Below, piece by piece: positions 59,087 through 64,000 of a DNA stretch of 64,000 bases. The DNA comes from Xanthobacteraceae bacterium. GTDB taxonomy: Bacteria > Pseudomonadota > Alphaproteobacteria > Rhizobiales > Xanthobacteraceae. The position numbers and the translations under genes were made by a program. The DNA lies in assembly GCA_029239875.1 (NCBI GenBank), contig JARBUD010000019.1, positions 1 through 64,000 of the forward strand, read 5' to 3'. The number at the start of each line of letters is the position of its first letter. Position 1 is the stretch's first letter. The notes beneath the pieces are model-generated. The model saw nothing but the letters and a program-made list of their open reading frames with translations, searched no databases and had not been told where the DNA came from.

Positions 59087-59695
59087 CTACTCGATCTTCT
59101 CGCCGGGATAGACGCCCCACAGGCGCTCCTGGGCGACGAAGCCGTCGAAGCCGCTGTCGAAGAAGCGGCACCATTTGCCGTCGCAATGCTCGACCTTGCC
59201 GAGCACGCCCGGCTCCAGCCGCGCCTTCACCGCGGCTGACGTCTCCGGCTCGGCATAGAGCGGGGTCGCCTCGCCGGCCTTCCACGGGCTCACCAGCGCG
59301 GTGCGGCGGCCCGACAGCATGGAATGGTAGACCCAGCCCTCGGCGCCGTCCGAATCGCGGATGCGCCGCCAGGTCTCGAACTCGGCGGTGATCTCCACCG
59401 GCAGGCCGGCGCGGGTGAACACCCACGCGACCCCATGGTCGCGGGTCGGACCCGAGCGCACATTCACCTTGTCGGCCTTGAGGCTGACGAATCGCGGCAC
59501 CGGCAGGCCGCTGGCGCGCCCGGTCGGCCCCGAGGCGGCGCCCGGCGCCTCGCCCGACGCGCCTCCCTCTTGCGCATGGCTCAGCGAGCCCGCCGCCGCG
59601 CCCACCACGAGGAGAGCCGCCGCCAGTCCAAAAGCCGAATTCCGCAGCTTCGCCCTGCCTCGAAGCCAGTTCATGCCCATCGTCCAATCACCCAT
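59087..59695 (-). CDS. Exported SH3-domain protein, 202 aa
   Basis: A signal peptide is visible (LRNSAFGLAAALLVVGAAAGSLSHAQ). The mature part has a first bacterial SH3 domain: RFVSLKADKVNVRSGPTRDHGVAWVFTRAGLPVEITAEFETWRRIRDSDGAEGWVYHSML, and a second SH3-like stretch (EATPLYAEPETSAAVKARLEPGVLGKVEHCDGKWCRF). Alphaproteobacterial proteins of this type bind the cell wall or act as regulators. It is divergent from the dehydrogenase gene. Confidence 0.88.
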   Translation of the reverse strand: MGDWTMGMNWLRGRAKLRNSAFGLAAALLVVGAAAGSLSHAQEGGASGEAPGAASGPTGRASGLPVPRFVSLKADKVNVRSGPTRDHGVAWVFTRAGLPVEITAEFETWRRIRDSDGAEGWVYHSMLSGRRTALVSPWKAGEATPLYAEPETSAAVKARLEPGVLGKVEHCDGKWCRFFDSGFDGFVAQERLWGVYPGEKIE

Positions 59696-59881
59696 TCGTC
59701 CACCGGGAGCGGCGCCGATTCCCCGGCACGATCCTTGAGGCACGCCCTGCACCGCGAACCGGTGCATTTTTGTGTTTCGCGGACCCGTCTGCTAATGAAC
59801 GCGTCGCCCGGATGGCGCGAGTGTGTGGCCTCAGCGTTAACGAGAGCTTGACTGTCGACGGGGTTTTGCACGGGGAGCAAC

Positions 59882-60883
59882 ATGGCTCGCAAGAAGCCGC
59901 TGGTGGTCGTGACGCGCAGGCTGCCCGACAAGATCGAAACCCGCATGCGCGAGCTGTTCGACGCGCGCCTGAACGTCGAGGACGCCCCGATGTCGCAGGC
60001 GGAGCTCGCCGAGGCGGCGGCCACCGCCGACGTGCTCGTCCCCGCCATCTGCGACCGCATCGACGCGAAAGTGATCGAGGCCGCCGGGCCGAATCTCAAG
60101 CTGATCGCGAATTTCGGCAACGGCGTCGACCATATCGACGTCACCGCCGCCAATGCCCGTGGCATCACCGTCACCAACACGCCCGGCGTCCTCACCGAGG
60201 ACACCGCCGACATGACCATGGCGCTGATCCTCGCCGTGCCGCGCCGCCTGACCGAGGGCGCGGCGCTGATCACCAGCGACGACGGCACCTGGCCGGGCTG
60301 GTCGCCCATGTGGATGCTCGGCCACCGAATCTGGGGCAAGCGCCTCGGCATCATCGGCATGGGCCGCATCGGCCAGGCGGTCGCCCGCCGCGCCAAGGCC
60401 TTCGGCCTGCAGATCCACTACCACAACCGCCGCCCCCTCCCCGCCCATATCGAGGAGGAGCTGGAGGCGACCTACTGGGACAGCCTCGACCAGATGCTGG
60501 CGCGCATGGACATATTGTCCGTCAACTGCCCGCACACGCCGGCGACGTTCCATCTGCTCTCGGCCCGCCGGCTGAAGCTGATCCGCCCCGACGCCTATAT
60601 CGTCAACACCGCCCGCGGCGAGGTGATCGACGAGCACGCGCTGATCCGCATGATCGAGAACGGCGAGATCGCCGGCGCCGGGCTCGACGTGTTCGAGCGC
60701 GAGCCGGCGGTGAGCCCGAAGCTGCTGAAGCTCGCCCGAGCCGGCAAGGTGGTGCTGCTGCCGCATATGGGCTCGGCGACGGTCGAGGCGCGCGTCGACA
60801 CCGGCGAGAAGGTGATCGTCAACATCAAGGCGTTCATGGACGGCCACCGCCCGCCCGACCGCGTGCTGCCCGCGATGCTGTGA
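59882..60883 (+). CDS. D-isomer specific 2-hydroxyacid dehydrogenase, 333 aa
   Basis: The NAD-binding motif IIGMGRIGQAVARRAKAFG lies near residues 157-175. Catalytic residues are Arg in VNTARGEVIDEHALI, Glu in FEREPAVSP and His in VVLLPHMGSATVEAR. Front and back catalytic parts fit glyoxylate/hydroxypyruvate reductase-type enzymes (GyaR-like). Start ATG at 59882 has GGGGAGCAAC upstream. Likely role is reduction of glyoxylate or hydroxypyruvate. Confidence 0.9.
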   Translation: MARKKPLVVVTRRLPDKIETRMRELFDARLNVEDAPMSQAELAEAAATADVLVPAICDRIDAKVIEAAGPNLKLIANFGNGVDHIDVTAANARGITVTNTPGVLTEDTADMTMALILAVPRRLTEGAALITSDDGTWPGWSPMWMLGHRIWGKRLGIIGMGRIGQAVARRAKAFGLQIHYHNRRPLPAHIEEELEATYWDSLDQMLARMDILSVNCPHTPATFHLLSARRLKLIRPDAYIVNTARGEVIDEHALIRMIENGEIAGAGLDVFEREPAVSPKLLKLARAGKVVLLPHMGSATVEARVDTGEKVIVNIKAFMDGHRPPDRVLPAML

Positions 60884-60937
60884 GGCCCTTGGCGGGAAGC
60901 CCGAGGTTTCTCTCATCCACGGACTTGATCCTCCTGT

Positions 60938-61029
60938 CGTCATCCCGGACGGCCGAAGGCCGATCCGGGATCGTAACTAGGACGGGGAGCGATCCCGGCT
61001 CTGCGGCTTCGCCTCCGGCCGGGATGACG
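60938..61029. repeat. REP-like palindrome, family B (copy 3)
   Basis: CGTCATCCCGGACGGCCGAAGGCC, GATCCGGGATCG and then GCGATCCCGGCTC...GGCCGGGATGACG. It lies in the gap between convergent dehydrogenase and moeB (60884-61135), which contains no gene. Confidence 0.85.
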
Positions 61030-61135
61030 TATGCCGAGGGATGCCGCCGCGCACCCCGATGCCACCGGTGACGCGCCGGAACGTCACCACGCACCCCTGT
61101 TGCCACCGGTGGCGGACGAAATGTCACCTTTTTGG

Positions 61136-61972
61136 TCACTGCCCGTGGGCGGACAAATCGGTGATGGTGGGGCTCTCGCCGGTCAGCGGATTTTCGGGAT
61201 CCCAGCCATAGCTCAACGTCTCGAAACGCATCGACATGGTGTCGATCATCAAGAGGCGACCGACCAGCCCCTCGCCGAAGCCGACCACGGCACGGACCGC
61301 CTCCAGCGCCACGAGCGAGCCGGCGACGCCGGCCAGCGCACCGAGGATTCCCGCCTCGGCGCAGGTCGGCACGGTGCCGGCGGGCGGCGGCTCGGGGAAG
61401 AGGCAGCGATAGGTCGGGTTGGGCGCGCCGTCCGCATTCTTCTCGTGCGGGCGCAGCGTCGTCACCGTCGCGTCGAAGCGCCCGAGCGCCGCCGTCACCA
61501 GCGGCCTACCCGCCAGCGCGCAGGCGTCGGAGACGAGGTAACGCGTTGAAAAATTGTCGGAACCGTCGATCACCACGTCGACGGAGGAGACCAGCTCCAT
61601 CGCGTTTTCGGCGGTGATGCGGGCGTCGATACCCTCGAAGGCGACATGCGGATTGAGCGCGGCGACGAGCGCCCCGGCGCTCTCGGTCTTCGGCTTGCCG
61701 ATCCTCTCGGTGGTGTGGATCACCTGCCGCTGGAGGTTCGACAGCGAGACGATGTCGTCGTCGACGACGACCAGCCGGCCGACGCCGGCGGCGGCGAGAT
61801 AGAGCAGCGCCGGCGCCCCGAGCCCGCCCGCGCCGACCACCAGCATCGAGGCCTTCTTCAGCTTCTGCTGCCCCGGCCCGCCGATCTCGGCGAGTACGAG
61901 ATGGCGCGCATAGCGCTCCACCTCGTCGGCGGAAAACACGGAAGTGCGGACAGGTGCGGGGGCGTCGGTCAT
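61136..61972 (-). CDS. moeB: HesA/MoeB/ThiF-family adenylyltransferase, 278 aa
   Basis: The ATP site is VVGAGGLGAPALLYLAAAGVGRLVVVDDDIVSLSNLQRQVIHTTERIGKPK. Adenylation of the C-terminal glycine of a small sulfur carrier is expected, and IDGSDNFSTRYLVSDAC, TYRCLFPEPPPAGTVPTCAEAGILG follow, with Cys near 190 and 205 as in the MoeB family. No rhodanese domain is attached. MoeB and ThiF cannot be separated from the sequence alone. The start has RBS-poor context. Confidence 0.88.
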   Translation of the reverse strand: MTDAPAPVRTSVFSADEVERYARHLVLAEIGGPGQQKLKKASMLVVGAGGLGAPALLYLAAAGVGRLVVVDDDIVSLSNLQRQVIHTTERIGKPKTESAGALVAALNPHVAFEGIDARITAENAMELVSSVDVVIDGSDNFSTRYLVSDACALAGRPLVTAALGRFDATVTTLRPHEKNADGAPNPTYRCLFPEPPPAGTVPTCAEAGILGALAGVAGSLVALEAVRAVVGFGEGLVGRLLMIDTMSMRFETLSYGWDPENPLTGESPTITDLSAHGQ

Positions 61973-62185
61973 GACAGGCTATATAGCCACAATCGGCCCA
62001 CCTGCCAGCATCTCCGCGACGGCGCCCCACGGGCCCCGGAGGCCGCCGCTTCCCCGCGACGTGCCACCACTCCGCCGCGACAGTTTCCTGTCGCGATCCC
62101 CGGGGGGACATCGCACGCTCCCGGTTGCCGGCGGGCAGCCGTTCGACTATGAAGACGCAGCACCGGCGCATCCTCCGCGCCGCGG

Positions 62186-62262
62186 GCACCCGTAGCTCAG
62201 CTGGATAGAGCGTTGCCCTCCGAAGGCAAAGGTCGCACGTTCGAATCGTGCCGGGTGCGCCA
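62186..62262 (+). tRNA. tRNA-Arg (anticodon CCG)
   Basis: The acceptor strands GCACCCG and CGGGTGC pair, followed by G and encoded CCA. The D arm (AGCTCAGCTGGATAGAGC), the anticodon arm TTGCC-CTCCGAA-GGCAA with anticodon CCG, and the T arm with GTTCGAATC are complete. The gene is the target of the element to its right, which probably supplied the 3' part. Confidence 0.95.
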
Positions 62263-63921
62263 CTTCGGTACAAAACTGCGAACGCCGTTCGCCGCCGCTC
62301 CTACGCTTGATGCGGCAGCCAGCGTGCGCAGCAGGTCTGATTTGTTCCCCATTAGACGAATCTCCGACTTGCTCACTACCTCGACGCGTTGGGCCAGCGC
62401 GCGCAGATGGTCTCGGTGATACTCCCCGGCTTCCGTCCGCAGCTTGGCGCGGGCGACCTCGGAGAATCGCTCCAGGCTCTCGACGGTGACTTTCGGGCCA
62501 ATCCTCTCTACAGCCGCTTGCGCGCGCTCGGCGTCTGCCTGGGCCTGGTCGCGAATCGCGGTCAGTTCGGCAATGCGATCCTTCAATGAGAGATCCGCCA
62601 TGTTGATCAGGCCGTTCTCGATCGCCTCATAGAGGCGCTTCAGCTTGGCCTCGGCCTCCGTCGCACGCTTGTTGAGTTCGGTGATGTGGCTGCGCCGCCG
62701 CTCGACCCATTCTTCGCGCCGATCGAGAAGCTGTTCCAGCAGGACGGACAGGCGCTCGGGATCGAGGATGCGCCATTCCAGATGATCGATGACGGCCCGA
62801 TCGAGCCGGTCCATGCGGACCGCAAGGCCCTTACAGCCGGTCTTACCCATGCGTGCTGTCGTCGAACAGGCGTAATAGCGATACATGCCGCCGGAGCCGC
62901 CCTTGCCGGTCCGGAGCGTCATGGCGCCACCGCAGCTGGCGCAGAAGCAGATGCCGGTCAGGAGCGTCGGGCCACTCACCTCTCGCGGTGGTGTCCATTG
63001 CGGACTTCGCGCCTTGAGGTTCGCCTGCACGGCGCGGAACTCAGCTTCGGTGATGATCGAAGGGACCTGGGCGATCGCGTGCTCGGCTTCCGGTTTGGGA
63101 GCTCGAGTTCTGTGATCCCGCGTGTTGAACCGGTGCTCACCGATATAGGTGGTTCGAGTCAGGATCTGGTGGACAGAAGCGATCCCCCAGCGCCCACCAC
63201 CACGGGTGCGGATGTTGCGCTCATTAAGATAGGCGGTGATGGACTTGATGCCCATCGGGCCGCCGTTGCGCTGCGGATCACCCGTCAGGGCCAGCCGGTA
63301 GATCAGCCGGACCGTGTCGGCATGGATTGGATCGATCTCCAGCTTCTTCTTGACCTTGGAGCCGCGCTGACCGGCGATCACGATGCGATAGCCGATCGGT
63401 GGGCGTGAGCCGTTCCAATAGCCCTGGCGGGCATTCTCCTTCATCGCCCGCAGGGTATGCTTCGCATTTTCCTTCGACTGGTACTCGTCAAACAGCGTCA
63501 TGATCTGGCGCATCATGACGCTCATGGGATCGTCGCCGAGGTCCTGGGTGATGGAGATGAGCCGCACGCCGTTCTTCGCGAGCTTGCGGACATAGAACTC
63601 GAACTGGAACTGATCGCGGAAGAAGCGCGAGAAGCTGTGAACGATGATGACGCCGAAGGGTGCGGGCCTCGTCAGGGCGGCATCGATCATCGCCTGAAAG
63701 GCAGGGCGCCGGTCATCGGTGGCGGTATTGCCCGGCTCGACGAACTCCGCGACGCGCTCCCACCCCTTCGCCTGGCAATAATTCTCGATCTGCCGGCGCT
63801 GGTCGGGGATGGACAGATCGCTATCAGCCTGTCGCCCGGTCGAGACGCGGAGATAGAGCGCGGCTCGCTCCGCCACGCCGGTCACACATCCTACATTCCG
63901 CTCTGCTGCATGTCTGACCAC
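62197..63921 (-). CDS. Large serine recombinase, 574 aa
   Basis: The resolvase domain has the catalytic Ser in ALYLRVSTGRQADSD near residue 27, then the helix VIIVHSFSRFFRDQFQFEFY. The recombinase domain lies near residues 175-280 (GYRIVIAGQR, RTTYIGEHRFNTRDH), and the zinc-ribbon part carries CFCASCGG and YYACSTTARMGKTGC near residues 315-370. A coiled-coil helix follows (RIAELTAIRDQAQADAERAQAAVER). The last 21 residues are encoded antisense to tRNA-Arg (62197-62262). The GTG start at 63921 has GAGGAGA upstream. It integrates or excises the element that runs past the right edge. Confidence 0.93.
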   Translation of the reverse strand: MVRHAAERNVGCVTGVAERAALYLRVSTGRQADSDLSIPDQRRQIENYCQAKGWERVAEFVEPGNTATDDRRPAFQAMIDAALTRPAPFGVIIVHSFSRFFRDQFQFEFYVRKLAKNGVRLISITQDLGDDPMSVMMRQIMTLFDEYQSKENAKHTLRAMKENARQGYWNGSRPPIGYRIVIAGQRGSKVKKKLEIDPIHADTVRLIYRLALTGDPQRNGGPMGIKSITAYLNERNIRTRGGGRWGIASVHQILTRTTYIGEHRFNTRDHRTRAPKPEAEHAIAQVPSIITEAEFRAVQANLKARSPQWTPPREVSGPTLLTGICFCASCGGAMTLRTGKGGSGGMYRYYACSTTARMGKTGCKGLAVRMDRLDRAVIDHLEWRILDPERLSVLLEQLLDRREEWVERRRSHITELNKRATEAEAKLKRLYEAIENGLINMADLSLKDRIAELTAIRDQAQADAERAQAAVERIGPKVTVESLERFSEVARAKLRTEAGEYHRDHLRALAQRVEVVSKSEIRLMGNKSDLLRTLAAASSVGAAANGVRSFVPKWRTRHDSNVRPLPSEGNALSS

Positions 63922-63936
63922 GTCCGGCGTCTCCTC

Positions 63937-64000
63937 TCACGGAAGAGGGCCGAACAGCTCGTCGAGCGCCTCTGCGAAGTGGGCTTCGATGACCCGCAGC
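63937..64000 (-). CDS. Fragment of a gene upstream of the recombinase (C-terminal end)
   Basis: The visible frame gives LRVIEAHFAEALDELFGPLP and stops at TGA (63937-63939), 15 bases before the recombinase GTG. The end is acidic and helical. It precedes the recombinase closely, so both are probably cotranscribed. Only 20 residues are visible, too few for a family call. Confidence 0.55.
   Translation of the reverse strand, partial: LRVIEAHFAEALDELFGPLP

Larger units (their letters stand above)
62197..64000. mobile_element. Integrated element at tRNA-Arg, right part outside window
   Basis: A serine recombinase abuts the 3' end of tRNA-Arg(CCG), and the preceding gene fragment continues in the same direction out of the window. 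This is how integrative elements look at their attachment end. Cargo and the other junction are not visible, so its type (phage or ICE) is open. Confidence 0.8.

Overview
The window looks like chromosome of a GC-rich alphaproteobacterium of the order Hyphomicrobiales (Rhizobiales), perhaps near Xanthobacteraceae. The reasons are an Irr-type Fur regulator with a heme motif next to fabA-fabB-fabI, a membrane-anchored CycM-type cytochrome c, a Yej/oligopeptide ABC system with two YejA-like binding proteins, several RT0821-, DUF1499- and extensin-like cell-envelope genes, and typical alphaproteobacterial REP-like palindromes between genes. The genus is inference only.

Region 1 (1 to about 22119) is a tailed-phage prophage integrated in a tRNA-Pro(CGG) gene; its left end lies outside the window. 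From left to right: tail fibre and tail-tip genes, a portal gene fused to a tail gene, terminase large and small subunits, an HNH endonuclease (all leftward), a cargo zone with an AT-rich orphan gene and a P63C-domain gene, a leftward replication module (winged-helix protein, DUF1376 protein, DnaB helicase) with candidate iterons, a Cro/CI switch with four copies of a 17-bp operator, a rightward early operon of small unknown proteins, an excisionase-like gene overlapping a tyrosine integrase, and an attachment site with tandem arm repeats, an IHF consensus and the 48-nt tRNA-Pro fragment. Capsid, protease, connector, tail-tube and tape-measure genes are missing between portal and tail tip, and the portal gene is fused in frame to the end of a tail-tip gene, so the prophage has probably suffered a large internal deletion.

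Region 2 (about 22.1 to 62.2 kb) is ordinary chromosome: a GT-C type membrane glycosyltransferase candidate right beside the att site, an amidoligase, a DUF892 ferritin-like protein, carbonic anhydrase, MBL hydrolase, DUF1499, HAD phosphatase, extensin-like protein, class III aminotransferase, L,D-transpeptidase, CorA, SDR, PdxH, a DnaJ-like chaperone, a first FabI, phosphatase, leucyl aminopeptidase, MarR, NlpC/P60, Nudix, the yejA-yejA-yejB-yejE-yejF operon, cytochrome c, KdsB, prephenate dehydratase, fabI-fabB-fabA with divergent irr, an SH3 protein, a 2-hydroxyacid dehydrogenase and MoeB. Three families of long palindromic intergenic repeats recur here and are absent from the prophage.

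Region 3 (62186 to the right edge) is the start of a second integrated element: tRNA-Arg(CCG) directly followed by a convergent large serine recombinase whose last 21 codons are antisense to the tRNA. The element continues past the window.
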